A DNA stretch of 64,000 bases from Anniella stebbinsi. Its lineage: Eukaryota > Chordata > Lepidosauria > Squamata > Anniellidae. The stretch is taken from assembly GCA_029215795.1 (NCBI GenBank), contig JARDYH010000003.1, positions 94,644,609-94,708,608 on the forward strand, written 5' to 3'. Shown piece after piece: positions 43,984 to 56,452 of this stretch (position 1 is the stretch's first letter; each line of letters begins with the position of its first letter). Made by a program: the position numbers and the translations under genes. The notes below the pieces were generated by a model. The model was given only the letters and a program-made list of their open reading frames with translations. It did no database searches and had not been told where the DNA came from.

Positions 43984-46714
43984 CTTTATAAAAAAGATGG
44001 TGCCTCCAAATGTTGAGTTCTCGTGCTTTTACTTACAATACCATCGTGGAACTAAATATGTCAGCTGTTATGGATCATAGCAGGACTAATTTGTAAAAGA
44101 ACAAACATAGACAAATCTCTTGCTAAACCTTGCCATTTCCAGCTTCTCAATATTACAGAAATATGTGTTCATTTCTCACTACTGCATTTCCAAATCATTT
44201 ATTTCCTCTCATCTCGCAACTTGGTTGTTATAACATTTTTCTTGCCAGCCTTTCTTGCCTCTCTTAGCCCTTCTCTTCTCCGTACCTGACCAATCGGTGC
44301 TAGTCATAAAGTATGATATAGTTTTCTTTTCTTTCAAGCAGAACAACATGTCATGTCATCGTAGAAGCAGAATGAGAAAAGGTACCCTACATGCACATTA
44401 TCTCAAGGGTTCTGTCTACGACCCTGGTTTCATGTCATGAAGATGATAGTGAGATCAACAACAATGGTAGGATTTCAAAATTAAATGATATTAGCACAGT
44501 ACCAGAATGCTGAAATGTCACAAATGACTTCCAGATCTGGCTCATGCAGCCATACTACATATATTTTAGTAGTCTGTTGCAATATTTGCCTAATTAGAGA
44601 ATGCTGCAATATGTTTATAATGTATGCATGCCAAGTTTGAGCCTACAGTTTCATTTTAGACTAGCAATTACGATTGATTGAAGTGATATTATGAATGCAT
44701 TTTTAAAAATGTGATAGCCTTGAAATGAATCCAAATGTATGTAATTTGGGAGTATATTTTGAGAAATAATGTTTTTTCGTGTTTCAATGTCTTCTGAAGA
44801 AAACCAGATTTGGTTGCTCAAGTCTAATAAATTAGACATGAATCGGCCATCATGCCAAGCAAAGGGTTGCCAAATCCTACTCAGACATTGAATTTTTCTC
44901 CGTTTGAAGAGGCAGAGCATCAATACATAATAAAAACCTCTCCTTGGGATTAAGAATCAAAGGGGTAACGGTAGCCATTTTTGCAAGACCACCCATCATG
45001 CGAAATGTAAGCACTCTACAATGGTAGCAATTAACAGCATACATTTCATGACAACTGTTCTCTGCTTCAGTTGATTTGCTCTTATTTTGACAGAGAGAGT
45101 TTCAGCCAAGAGCAGTACTGGTGGAAGACCATTTCAGGGCCCAGTTTGCACAAATTTCTCATGCATCGCTAAAAGCACCCAACTATGAGCCAGTGTGGAT
45201 CTTTGTCATCCCTCTACATAGAGCATCCCCACAGGGATGATATGCTGGGGAGAGGAACATCTGATCTCACCCAATGGATCTTCTTGGTTATATGCATGAA
45301 CAGTACTTGGGGCTGCATCCTGGCCTGCCCTGCTCAGGTGCAGAAAAGAATGGAGTGCAGAACATCAGTCCCTGGGATTGGTAGGTTGCATTGAGCCACT
45401 GGACTAGCAAGAGACTTATGCTGATGCCTGGCCTGTCAACAGATCAGGGCATTTCCTTACTGCACTTTAGGCTCCATCCCTGGTCACAACACCACAGGGA
45501 AGTGGGAGCTGCAAGCAGGGATTACTGCCTCCTTAACCTTTCCATGTCACAAAGGCAATGTCAGAAGCTCCACATCATGTAATAAGAACCTTCAGCTTGG
45601 CTCCGTCCCACACCATTGTCTCCCTTCTTGGAAACAGGAGGAATGCTGGCTTGGGAAGGCTGTGTCATGGGCTCAGGGCTTCTGAGGTTTCCTATGAGAA
45701 GACTTCATGCAGAAGTTTCCATACCACAAAGGGAGCATCATGCGGCCCATAAGAAATGAGTCCCACCAAAATCAAGAGAACTCACTTCCAAATTAACCTG
45801 CAGAAGACTTGTGGTCTTCGGGGGGTTGACCTGCGAATCTAAGCAAAAGACAAAGAGCCTGCAATCTTCTTATTGTTGAACATATGCTCAGGAGCTATTA
45901 AAAGAGCTCTTCTAAGCAAGACCACTGCAAATACCATGTGGCTCTTGTCATGGGATAGGCTAAGGCCTCCTGAAGCACCAAGGGCAAATGTCAGCTGTGT
46001 GCTATCATTCTGAAACTGTGTTGCAGTGTTCTTAACTTCCACTTCGACAGGCACTAAAACTGATCAAAATGGAAACTTGGAATTACCTCCTTATCCAAGT
46101 GACACCTCTCACCAGGTTTTTGACCCTTGCTTTATAGCTTTCATCAAGTCCCTTAATCTATTGAAACAGAATCCTTCTAAATCTTCCCCTCTCTTATCTC
46201 CATGGGCAGTTTCCTGATGAGCATTGTTGTTGTTTTCTGTTCAAAGATACGTACCACCCCACCCCACCCCAATGGACTTAATATGGTGTTCAAATTGGGG
46301 TGTATATTACCTTGCTCTTCAGATGTTTTTTGGGGGGGGGCGGGTGGGGAGATTTTTTTAAAAAAGAGATAATTTTGTTCTTTTGGCATCCTATCAAGCT
46401 GTTAATGTAGCAACAGTGGATGAATATAACCCTCTACATGTTCCTGTGAATCCCATCCAACAGCAACCATCACGAGCCATTTCAGAGAAAGTTAGAAATT
46501 GTTTACCTATAAAGCAAGTAATCTGTGTGGAAATTTCCTGATAATTATTCTTGTATTTTCATGTGTGTAGACAAAACCTGCACAGAAGGGAGGTATCCTC
46601 AGGCTCCAGGAAACCTCAAGGTTTGCGGAAGTGCAAGAAAACTTGGGGGGGGCTTGAAAGGGAGGGACCCAATGAGGATGGGTAGGGGGTGGAGGGTGGA
46701 AGACAATGGAAAGC
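43981..46714. other. Long unclassified stretch, no gene seen
   Basis: One of the longest repeat-poor parts of the window. No ORF above 90 codons, no RNA gene, no obvious promoter. G/C runs occur at about 46250-46345. It is a good place to look for conserved non-coding sequence by alignment. Confidence 0.4.
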
Positions 46715-46870
46715 CAGTGGGGCCTCCAATGTCAGAGGTGCAGTGAATCCACTCCAGGTTTCAGTCAGAAGCAGTCAGAGCTCTGAAGAAACTATCCAAG
46801 GTGCTGAAACTATTTGGGCCAGAGGGTCCAGTGGATTCACCACCCCACTGACATTGGTGTCACCAGCTGC
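46715..46870. mobile_element. Family E hAT-like MITE, second copy
   Basis: The left part CCAATGTCAGAGGTGCAGTG is mirrored by CCCACTGACATTGG at right, and GTGAATCCACT by AGTGGATTCAC. A central TCTGAAGAAACTATCCAAGG corresponds to the 21788 copy. Boundaries approximate; no target duplication. Confidence 0.55.
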
Positions 46871-47295
46871 CATGGCAGAAAACTGGAAAGGAATGAGTAT
46901 GCAATGGCATATCCTGAAAAAAGGCATGGCTGACTGGCTAGACTAAACAGGAGCATTCCACGCTGCAGCGTTTTGTTGCAGTTCGCATTCATCTTCTTTG
47001 GATTCCCAAATGCTTTCTAAAAGAAACATAAAATCATTGATCAAGTGAAAATCCAGGAGATAGCATAACTAAATAATGGATGATCACTTTCTCAGTTGAT
47101 GACCACTAAGAAATACAAAAGGACTCGTGTCTTCATTAGACCATTTCTTTTGATTGGAAAAGTATGCACACTTTCAGGATAGAATTTGTGTTTTATCAGG
47201 CAGCTAAATTGCTTATGTTTATGTAGAGCTCGGTTAACTTAAGAATATAGATATTTTAGGCTGCTGTCCTTGAAAGTTAGCTCAGTGGGATTTTA
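46871..47295. other. Unclassified sequence, no gene seen
   Basis: Nothing recognised. Confidence 0.35.
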
Positions 47296-47525
47296 TTCCA
47301 AATTTATTTATTTATTATTACATTTATATCCCACTTCTTTTCCTCTTGTAAGAAACCCAAAGTGTATTCCATGTTCCTCCTCCTCCTCTCAATTTTATCC
47401 TCACATCAACCCTGTGAGGTAGGTTAGGTTGAGAGTCAGGGATTGGCCCAAAGTCATCCAGTGAGCTTCATAGCTGAGTGGATCTCCTGAGTCCCAGTCC
47501 AACACTCTAACCACTACAACACATT
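47296..47525 (-). mobile_element. tRNA-derived SINE, near full length
   Basis: The minus strand begins with a tRNA-like head (GTAGTGGTTAGAGTGTTGGA; box B region degraded). It continues through AGCTCACTGGATGACTTTGG and CCTCACAGGGTTGATGTGAG, and ends GAAGTGGGATATAAATG with an (AATA)n tail. About 230 bp. A LINE-like tail suggests L2/CR1-clade enzymes mobilised it. Confidence 0.8.
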
Positions 47526-47755
47526 GGCTGAATTCGGATGACACAATAAGCAACTGGGGGGGGGGGGGAGGAACAATCGTCAGTTGTATTGACTATCATG
47601 TCATCCGAATGCTGTCATAGTCAACTCAGCGCTGATCCTAATCCACACCACAGTTGATTATTTATTACCATGTTGTGTGGGGAGTACCCCTAGATGAACA
47701 ACTGTAAAGTTGATTATTACCCCACCATTGACTATCGTGTTGTCCGAATTCAGCC
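47526..47755. mobile_element. Family B MITE, typical copy
   Basis: 230 bp, GGCTGAATTCGGATGACACA to TTGTCCGAATTCAGCC. It contains AACAATCGTCAGTTGTATTG, a GAATGCTGTCATAGTC internal repeat of the end, and AACAACTGTAAAGTTG. It abuts the 5' end of the SINE at 47525. It serves as the reference copy for the nested and patched members. Confidence 0.85.
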
Positions 47756-47781
47756 ACTGACTCTCATGGAGCAACTACCTG

Positions 47782-47873
47782 GGCAATCTGATCCTAAACT
47801 TGTCTACTCAGAAGTAAGTTCCACTTAGTTCAAGGAGTTTGCTCCCAGAAAAGTGTGCATAGGACTCAAGCCT
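47782..47873. mobile_element. Small hAT-like repeat fragment
   Basis: GTCTACTCAGAAGTAAGTTC and GTGCATAGGACTCAAGCC are the core and end of the widespread reptile repeat that has CAATCCTATGCAT-type ends (compare 11951 and 63680). Confidence 0.6.
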
Positions 47874-49476
47874 TACTGAACTGGAACATCCACCATGTAC
47901 AATCCCTTCCCTCCTCCCAAGGACGAACCATTAACATGACCCATATAATCCACCCTCTAGGGTGCTACAGAGATCAGGTGCAAGCAGAGCAAAGCAGCTC
48001 TGGACTACACAAGGAAGTCACCCTACAAAGATTGCAGTTGCAGTTGGTCAGAGGAGAGGGGCGGAGCTAGAAATGGCTTCAGCAGAAAGACAGGAGTGAG
48101 GGTGTATGGACAAAGTCAGCAAGAACAGAGACAGAGGAACGGAGTCGGGCATTTTTGGATGTGGAGAGAAGGAGGAAGGAGAGACCAAGAAAGAGAAGCA
48201 GAAGCAAGAAGGCAGGAAGCAGCAAAGTGGTACACAGAAGGAAGGAGGGTTGGGGGAAGTCATACCAGGTTGTTAGTCCCCCTACCTACAGGGCTTGGAG
48301 TTTAACCTCAACTGGGAGGTCAGAAAGAGATGACAGCTAGACCCAGGGGTCACAAGACCTGGGTGGAGCTCCACCCGGAGCTATAGCTTTCCATTCCCAG
48401 CAACCCACCATTTTGGTCACCCATCCTTCCCCATGAACCTCCACTCTGGCTTAAGTGTCCTACATAGAGGAGGATCCGAGGGCCAGGAACATTCCTCAAA
48501 GCATCTGGACAAGCTCAAGTAAGAACCTATTGAAAAGAAAGTGCACTTGGTTCCCTGAGGAAGAGCAGTACAAAAGCTGGGTATGCATCTCTTTCCAACC
48601 AAGTTCTTGGGGTTTGGAGGAAGACTCAGTCTTAGTTCTTTATGTTGCAAGAGAGTTCCATCCTTAAAGGCCCCATGTGCCCTCCCCCAGTGGAGGGCAC
48701 GAGGCCAGTCTCCTCCGTCCAAGGTCAGCACTCTGTCCCCACAGGAGAGTCATCTTCTGGTGGGGGCTATTCTAGGAAGCTTTCATGATTCATATAGAAT
48801 AGTAACCCATTCAATAGTGGGGTGTTTCGTACTTTCTCCTTTGGAGGTTTCAAAACAAAGCAAAGCTGGCCCCATGAAGCAATATGGTGCAGTTGCTTCC
48901 AGTGATAGTGCTATTTTACTGTTCCAGTTATTATCACTTGTATGTTGTTTAAGAAAGAAATTGAGATTCACTTCAGGGCTGTCTATGTAAGGAATCCATT
49001 CCACTGTGTGTGTGTGTTTCCTCTATCTGGACCGTCCAGAAACGGACACAGACCCAAATATACTGTAACCGGGTTTGCACATCTTCCTAAGTCATGGTGG
49101 GTTGTCATTGTGGGTGGTGTCAGGGGGTCTTTGCGTGATGTCTAAACCTGGAGAGGTTTTCCTGTCATGGGTGGTTTTGCATAAACGAGCCACCCTGATA
49201 AAACCATGGCATGTAGTAGGATTGTTTAGGGTGGCTTGTTCTCAAGGTGATTTGGTGTGACGTCTGAACTTGGCAGGGCAATAGTTTCATGGATTTGTCA
49301 GGAATGGCCAGACAGAACAGCAAGAGCAGCAAAAAAAACAAAAATAAAACCCTGCCACTTCACATGATGTTGCTAGTGCTGCGGCCATTTACCCTCAGCC
49401 CTTCTCAGCCTCAGGATGGACTTTTTGAGTATGAGAATCATGAAGAAAGGACCCCAAAGTGTGTCCTGAATTGTCT

Positions 49477-49480
<4 letters not shown>
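47874..49480. other. Unclassified, purine-rich in part
   Basis: About 48080-48250 is strongly purine-rich on the plus strand and gives Arg/Glu/Lys-rich frames. It could be a decayed retroelement leader, but no diagnostic motif was found. GGAGCTCC inverted words occur near 48365. No convincing exon. Confidence 0.35.

Positions 49481-49481
<1 letters not shown>

Positions 49482-49513
<32 letters not shown>
49482..49513. repeat. (TA)n microsatellite
   Basis: About 16 TA units, followed by an inverted pair TGCTCCTGCACA / TGCACAGGAGCA. Confidence 0.9.
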
Positions 49514-49515
<2 letters not shown>

Positions 49516-49550
49516 CTCCTGCACAAGTGCACAGGAGCAAATGACTGCTG

Positions 49551-49735
49551 CTATGAATTTTGTGCAAAGTTCATCTGCGTTTTACTGCTCTGCTATGAAT
49601 TTTGCACAATTTCCACCTCTGTTTTACTGCCCTGCCATGAAATTTGTGCAATTCCACATAGCTTTGCTGCTTTGCCATGGGATTTGCACAAATTTCGCCT
49701 CTATTGTACAGTTCTGCAAGGAATTTTGCATATTT
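49551..49735. repeat. Tandem repeat of ~42-bp units (about 4.4 copies)
   Basis: Units start at 49551, 49593, 49635, 49675 and 49717. Each has CYATGAATTTTGYRCAA and a TTTTACTGC-like end. Since 42 is a multiple of 3, a frame stays open and reads as a 14-residue repeat (AMNFVQ, AMNFAQ, AMKFVQ), which explains the 184-codon frame. No protein family recognised. Confidence 0.8.
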
Positions 49736-50831
49736 TTTTGGCGATCCTGCTCACGGGTTAGTAATCCTGATGGACATCTGACTTTTGGAGACAGAGCTGG
49801 CAGCTGCAGAAGAGAAGGTGCTTTGGAGATGGGTGTGATATGAAGCAGTATTATTATTATTATTTCAAAAAAAAGATGTTCACAAGCAAGAGAAGCACCA
49901 AAGTGGAGGACGTGGAAAAGAGGGGGATATGTGTATACTTGGCTAAATAGAAGACAGGCAGTCTTGTGCAAGAGTGCAAGACCCTGAACAAAAGCAAAGG
50001 CTGTAACTGCATTCCCACATTCATATGGGCTCAGAAAATTATTTCCTTCTTGCAACCTGATGTGTACATTTCAAATTGCATGCAAACATACTTTACTCAA
50101 TAATTGGATCCATACACGTTTAAAATGCTCATTTTAAAAAAAAAAATACACAAAAAGGTAGAACCCCTCCCCATAAAACCTATGCGCCCATCTGCCCAGA
50201 ATCAGCAAAGAATGAACTTGCAGGTGGGAAAAAGGAACTCAGAATTGGACTACATAGATCTGCCCATCCCTATGTTCAAACGTCTAAGGCAAACACTGAT
50301 TTTTCAAGTACTTCCTCATATTTGGGATATTAGATCTAATGTGTCTCTTTGTCTCCAAGTCTCTCCCTTTTGGCTGCAGATTCACTTGTGTTATGTTATT
50401 TTTGACTCCTGATTCCAGTTCCATTTGCAGTGCAGCAGGCAGGCTGTTCCGTTAGGAATCTATATGGAATATAGATTGTGTTTCCCTTCATGTGCTCATA
50501 ACTGAATGGCAAACATATTTGTGCTGAGGGGAGCAGCTATGAGCATTGTTTTTCCTGGACCTGACGAACATTGCATCGATTTTCCTGCCAATACGTAGCA
50601 CAAAGTTCCATACAAGCATAGTCAATGTTTGCGTTTGTTCAAAAACTGGCTAAGAGTCCTGCTCTAAGAGGCCATTGCGTGTAGGATGAATTCAAATGTC
50701 TTTTGACATTTGCAAAGTTAGCATGTGATTTATTACCTTAGGGCTTCATGGGTGAATGCTTAAAAGCCTGGACTGCAGCACTCTTGAGACACAGGTTTGA
50801 TTCTGGCATGATTTAAAACAAAAACAAAAAT
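49736..50831. other. Unclassified; possible hAT remnant
   Basis: The segment around 50040-50275 ends GATCTGCCCATCCCTA, a hAT-like right end, and shares words with 25600-25800. No left end assigned. No gene seen. Confidence 0.35.
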
Positions 50832-50950
50832 GGTGTAATACAGTGGAAAGTGCTGGGCGTTGACTGGGAGACTTGAATGCAAATCCTTGCTCAACCAGTG
50901 AACTTCACCAGGCCCAGTTTGGGTAAAGTATGTGTAAAAGCTCAGAGAAA
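50832..50950 (+). mobile_element. MIR-like / tRNA SINE fragment
   Basis: ATACAGTGGAAAGTGCTGGG followed by AATGCAAATCCTTGCTCAAC and CAGTGAACTTCACCAGG matches the order of a tRNA-derived SINE head and core. Diverged. Confidence 0.5.
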
Positions 50951-52959
50951 AGAAAGGAGGTTGAAAAATTCTCATGTCCATCTATTGCATTTTCCAGAAA
51001 ATGTAAAGCCCAAGTGCCGGGCTTATTTCCATTTGTTGCTTCTGTAATGGGAAGGGGTTCTCTGTATAAAGCATGAGTAGTTCTGGAGATCTTCCCATTT
51101 CCTCTGCTTCCAGAAAATCCTGGTTGTTGCCCTGCCTGGCTCTGCGCAAGGGAGGATTAGATAATTTTTGGACAAACCTAGCAAAGCTTTTCTGGTATTA
51201 ACACGCACACAGTTGTTCCTCCCACTACGTTTTGAGTTTCATTGCAAATATCTTACACGGTTTGATAAGAAATGACGTGAAACCTTTTAAGGAATTCTTA
51301 AAACACCACTCAAAATGTTCATCTGATATCCTTGCAAATTATCAAAACACTGCCAGCTTAGGGTTTCATCTAATTACTTAGCTATTTTTTTTTAGGCCAA
51401 TAAAGGTCAAATCAAGGGAACAGGCAGCTTTTATTAGCACCCTTTCTTCTTGGATTTTCAATAGTGCAAAGACTGCCATCGGCATGCTAACAAGTGAGTC
51501 CATGCTAACTCCTTGCCTCCTTGTTTTTCGCTGATGGTCAGGATTCCTCACAAAAGTTGCATCTTTGTGTCTGTCTGAGTTAACATACCCGATTCTTAAC
51601 TACAGTAGTAAAACTATGAATTTAGAACCAAATTTCTTACATCCGTGGCTGTAGATGAGGCTTTTCAGAGCAGGCTTGAACAATGAATGGTCAGTTAAGC
51701 CAAATGAAGCCTACCACCAGCAATGTCTCATAGAACTATGTGTAAGTGGCCTCTCAAAATTTTCCACCCTATTTGTGGCCAAAGATATACGTGGATGACC
51801 ATTTCACCACATTTCTCCGAGGGGAGGAGAAACTCTTAAACAGTTTATCAGGGGTAAGTTTCACCATTAGCAATGGTGGTAGCACAGCTTCTTCATCTTT
51901 TCCCTAAAGATATGGTCTCCAACCTCTTTGGGTTGGTGGGCACATTTGCAAATTTGAGAGTGTTCTGGGTGTTCACACAAAATGGTTGCCATGGAAGAGC
52001 GTTTGCCATGGTGGGCATGGATAGTCATAAAATACTCATGTACCAGAAGGTAAACTGAGACTAAAAGGAAAATAACTTGCCCAAGAACCTAAGCATAGCA
52101 CAGAGGTTGAGTGTGTGTAGCTCTGAAGTCTTGCAGACAGGGAAGTCTTAAAGGGTTGTGGTGGGGGGGTTGCCTTTGCAAGTGATTGCAGCACCAACTG
52201 TGTTGGCATCCTGGTGTCCATTTTGCGTCCTCCAGAATTCCTTGACGACCTAGCACAATTCACTCTGTGTGTGTGTGTGTGTGTGTGTGTTGGGGAGCAG
52301 AGAGGAATGGTGATCACCACCAGAATATATATATATCCAAATGTTCTGTACCATATATATTTGGAGAAAATTTAGTAAAGAGGCTTTCTTTTTCTAGGGG
52401 GGAAAGTAAGGGGAGGAAATCTTAGAAATCTTCACAGAACACTGTCTTCTGAGAAAATTCAGCTCAGCTGTAGCAGAGGCTAAGTAAAAAAAATGTTTTT
52501 ACGTTCTGTTTGAATGTGGTAAAATGTGAGGGGTGGTGATGTGTTTTGCCAAATATTCTCCACAGCGAGGCAAGGCAGAATATCTCCAACCATTTGGGTG
52601 ATAGACAAAAATGAAAATTTCCCAAAAATGCCTCAGAAAACCCTCTCCTCATAAATTTCTGCTCAGTTGATACGGAAAAAAAAGAAACAATGGGTTGGAG
52701 CCAGATCCTTTGTTCCACCACCAAAGGGACACCACTGTTGTAACAGAATTTCAGCATCCTCTTCCCTTCCCCTATAGCCCCTTCTGCACCCTCCACATTT
52801 GCTCTGGAGGTCCCTCATCCCTTGGAACTGATTTGGAAAGTGGCTGTAGGGGAAGCAAGACAACACACAGTCCCATTCTGCAATCCCTGTTGTTTCACTG
52901 GCAGAACAAAGGATTTGGATCCAACACTATGTTGTTAGTTTATACTGGTGGAAGAGTCC
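50951..52959. other. Unclassified sequence with (GT)n
   Basis: (GT)n at about 52264-52290. Otherwise A/T-rich without recognised repeats or exons. Confidence 0.35.
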
Positions 52960-53025
52960 GACCCCAGTACAGAGCAGAGCGCTGGACTCAACAACCTCAA
53001 TGGCCCTTTCCAACTCTGTGATTCA
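52960..53025 (+). mobile_element. Short retroposon fragment
   Basis: GCGCTGGACTCAACAACCTC followed by AATGGCCCTTTCCAACTCTG resembles a CR1/SINE 3' portion. Short and diverged. Confidence 0.45.
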
Positions 53026-53496
53026 TCAAGAAAGGAAGAATGGTAGGAACAGGGGGGGCAAGCCCATTGCTTCTCTCAACAATGTTAATATTTGTCTGGA
53101 TCTACAATTGCACCTGAAATTCCCCACCCGATTTGCAGGTGGAGGAGTTGGTGAGGGCTCAAGGGTGAGCAATGGTGGCTGTTGTCTTCCAACCAATTGT
53201 GAGAGTCCAAAAATAAAATTTCTGAAGAGGATTTCCCAGAAATGTTATCTGCTGATGGGCATCATATGCAACAGGAGGGGCTGTATTGAAGCTGGTGCCT
53301 CTCAAGCTAGGCAGGCCTGCTTCGAAACCACTGTTTCCACCAATGTAGTTTCTTTCCTTCTCTAAGGATGGCTATCAAGGACTTTCATTGTGCCGCAGTT
53401 GCTGCAAAGTTGGGAGTTCTTACAACATTTCTCCATGGTCTTACTGAGGCCTCCAGACAGTTTTCCTTGGAGAAATTAGTGTTCTTGGTGTAGATC

Positions 53497-53610
53497 AGCC
53501 TTCTCCAACCTGGGGCTCACCAGATGCTGGAAGTTGTAGTCCAACACATCTGGAAGACACTTGTTTGGGGAAGGATTTGGAAGACACCAGTTTGGGGAAG
53601 GATTGTATAG
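53497..53610. mobile_element. hAT-like fragment (family F) with internal duplication
   Basis: Left end CAGCCTTCTCCAACCTGGGG, then TTGTAGTCCAACACATCTGG. A unit of about 28 bp (GGAAGACACTTGTTTGGGGA and its variant with CCAG) occurs twice in tandem at the right. Confidence 0.65.
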
Positions 53611-54669
53611 ATTTTGCAGAAGGAGCTTGAAATTGTGCATTAGGAGGGAGGTCATAGAAAGGATGTTGAATGAGGTGAAAAGGATAAGACATGGTCAGAA
53701 TGGCAGGCAAGGAAAATAATTAGCTTCAGGCTCTTGAACAGGCATTAAGCTGAATAAAATGCAGCAGCAGGAGAGCACCCTGTTTCCTCGACCTAATAGT
53801 CATCCAGCTATTCCTAAGTGGCTGCACTTCCTAACTTCATTTTTCACGCAGTTTCTAACCATTGTGCTTGGCATCAGGTCCACTGATTTGAATGGCAAAG
53901 TAAGGGTTTGATTTATTTTTTAATCACCCTCATCGGTTCTGCAGAGTCAGGAGAGAGAGAGCCAAATGCCATTGTGGTTTATAAGAGTAACTGGTAACTG
54001 CTGTCAACTTCTATTGAAGGACATGGAATGGTTTTCTTTACTGTCAGTATCCCAAATCCGCTTTTCTTATGAGTGCCAATTTCAGTTTTGCTGAGCTGGC
54101 AGAGAGTTACATTGACAAATCCTTCTCTTAAACTTGTAAACGGAACAAATTTTAGACTTCAAGCAATCACAAATAATGACAGATTTTGCCGCATGCTTTC
54201 TATTTAGATTGGCATTTAGACCTGTTTTTTTTTTCTCATTCAACCCCAACCTTCTGTCAGTTGGACCACACTGGATCATCTATCATTTCATTCAGGGCTA
54301 GCATCACTTTTCAGGGGATTCTGAGCAAACTGCCTTCTGCCAGCACTGCATCCACCAGGGAAGGCTCTGGACGCCACCATGTTCATTTCCCCAGAATGCT
54401 TCTTAGCCTCCCTATATTTGGACCCAGAAGCATTCTGGGGAAATATAGATGACAGCGGCTACAGCCTTGCTCAACACTTCTCTTTAGAGCACCAGGCTGA
54501 GCGTTACCAGCATTAAAAAAGATGCAGGATGCCAGTATCAGCCCAAAGGGCCCAGCATTTGCCCAACGATGTGCAGATGTTGGGTTGATTCATTTATGTT
54601 AAATGATTAACAGTTCACTTATATCTCTCAAATGTATCATTCATGTATGCTCTAAATGCATTTTATCAT
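53611..54669. other. Unclassified, with an inverted repeat at about 54290-54450
   Basis: CATTTCCCCAGAATGCTTCT and AGAAGCATTCTGGGGAAAT mirror each other about 50 bp apart, probably an old palindromic MITE. No gene seen. Confidence 0.45.
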
Positions 54670-54681
54670 GTGTGTGTGTGT

Positions 54682-54748
<67 letters not shown>
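54670..54748. repeat. Compound (TG)n (CA)n (TA)n microsatellite
   Basis: TG units, a TATACACATA junction, CA units and then TA units; self-complementary overall. Confidence 0.9.
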
Positions 54749-54753
<5 letters not shown>

Positions 54754-55059
54754 GTCATGCGGTCTCCTTTAACAATTTGACAAAGCACCAAAGCAAATGT
54801 AAAGTATGATAGGCTGGTCCACATTATAGAGGATAATCACTTGTTGATTGCAATGTCAGGTGATGATTTGCATGGGTGCATAAATTACTTTACTGGGCAT
54901 TGTAAGAAAGTACTAAGAGACTGTCTTAGACCTCTGGGCTCTGGCAGATATCAAAGATTGTGCCACGTGACTGAGCCTGGGGACCTGATCTTATCTGTAG
55001 CTAAACTTGAATTTGGATTATTTTGTTGGAGAATGTACAAGAATTTCACTTCTCTTTGC

Positions 55060-55147
55060 AACCTTCAGTTCCACAATGGAAGAAAGGTGGGATATAAAAG
55101 CATAAATGAATAAATAAAAAAATAAAAAAATAATCAAATAAATAAAT
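55060..55147 (+). mobile_element. LINE/SINE 3' tail
   Basis: GAAAGGTGGGATATAAAAGC followed by an (AATAAA)-rich tail is the typical end of a reptile LINE or SINE. The upstream body is not recognisable. Confidence 0.5.
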
Positions 55148-55931
55148 ATGCACTCCAGTGGCCCTCCGCCTATGGGAGCAAAACCCAATAAGTGCCTCTT
55201 GTTTTGATGGCTGTAAGAAGTGGCAGAATTCCTCTGGCAAGAAACCCTCCAGTGTCCACCATTTTGTTTTTCCTCAATATCCTGACTGTTGAGCTGATCT
55301 GGAACATTGTGTGGAAAACATGGAAGCCTCTACTGATGGGAGTACTGGGAAAAATTAAATGGCAGCCATCAGCTCAGTTACAGCTGCTAAAGCCCAAACC
55401 TACATTGGATGCCAGGTCTTGTGTCTGGTAAACATCTGCCAAAATTTTTGATGTGGATTATAGATGGGCTCATCTATAATCCCATCTATAATCAAAAACC
55501 CATCAGTAACTCTATGAGACTGATTAATTGTGCAGTGCTGGGTGACAGCAAACACAATTTTAACTAATGCAATTCTAAAGAATACATTTTGTATCAATGA
55601 GTGTAAATACACCCATTTGTAACAACTCGGCAAGGGAAAAACTATTTGAAATCCCTGTTTTATCAGGTCCATATAGGAAACCTCCAATCTTCCTCCTCAA
55701 AATAAAAGCAAATGGGAGAAGAGGGCCTGGTTTTTAATTTAATGTCATGCCTCCGCCTGAAATATCCTAAATTGAGAGGTACAGACTGCTAAACAGTGTT
55801 ATCACTCTCCAAGCTAATGAAAATGCATGATTATAAATAACAAATATATTTAGAAAAGAACAAGGGAGGGCAGGTATTGTGAATAATGCATGAAATAGGT
55901 TTGTTTGCTTTTCCTTCCTTCTGAGAACACT
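55148..55931. other. Unclassified sequence, no gene seen
   Basis: TATAATCCCATCTATAATC near 55470-55495 is a short direct repeat. Frames up to 117 codons have no domain. Confidence 0.35.
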
Positions 55932-55939
55932 ATAAAATT

Positions 55940-56452
55940 TGGAGGTGTGCTTTGCCTCGGTCCTGAACTCTGAATCCAAGTTGAAGTGGGCTGAATCAGG
56001 TTCAGGACTGAATTGGGCCACTTCAGATCGCAGGAGGCAAAGCTCTTTGGGCCAATTTGGCCCAATGGCCAGCTGCTGCTCCCCACCTGCCCGTGGGATG
56101 TGCCCGAAGCTTTCACACATGCTGGCAAGCCACCCATCTTCTAGGAGAGCTGCTCTGGCCTGCCATAAATCTACTGTTATAAACTGTTGTAAAATACAAC
56201 CGCTGGAAATGGATTCAGGTAAGTCCCACGTGTGCCAGGCAGCAGTTTGCCAGATTTGGGGGGCAAGTGGGAGGGGAGTCCTGTGGTTGGCCTTGCACCC
56301 AGCTTTCCTGCAACAGCTGCCCTCACTTCAGATTTGGAACTGAATCCAAAGTGGGACAGGGCAATTCTGAATTGCCCTGAGTTGAATCAGCACTGATTTG
56401 GAAGCTCCGAATCTGAGGTGAACTGGGGTGTGTGTGTCTGTGCATAGCCCTA
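55940..56452. mobile_element. Old family D-like hAT element
   Basis: The right end GTGCATAGCCCTA matches family D. The left end TGGAGGTGTGC is a decayed TAGGGNTGTGC. Flanking 8-mers ATAAAATT (55932-55939) and ATGAGATT (56453-56460) agree at 6 of 8 bases. The interior has CTGAATC / GATTCAG words mirrored at both ends and a perfect splice-donor-like CAGGTAAGT at 56216-56224. Confidence 0.6.

Noticed and set aside
49289..49843. 184-codon plus-strand frame with a repeated motif
   Set aside because: The 14-residue repeat is due to a 42-bp tandem repeat, and the frame also crosses (TA)n. No family resemblance.
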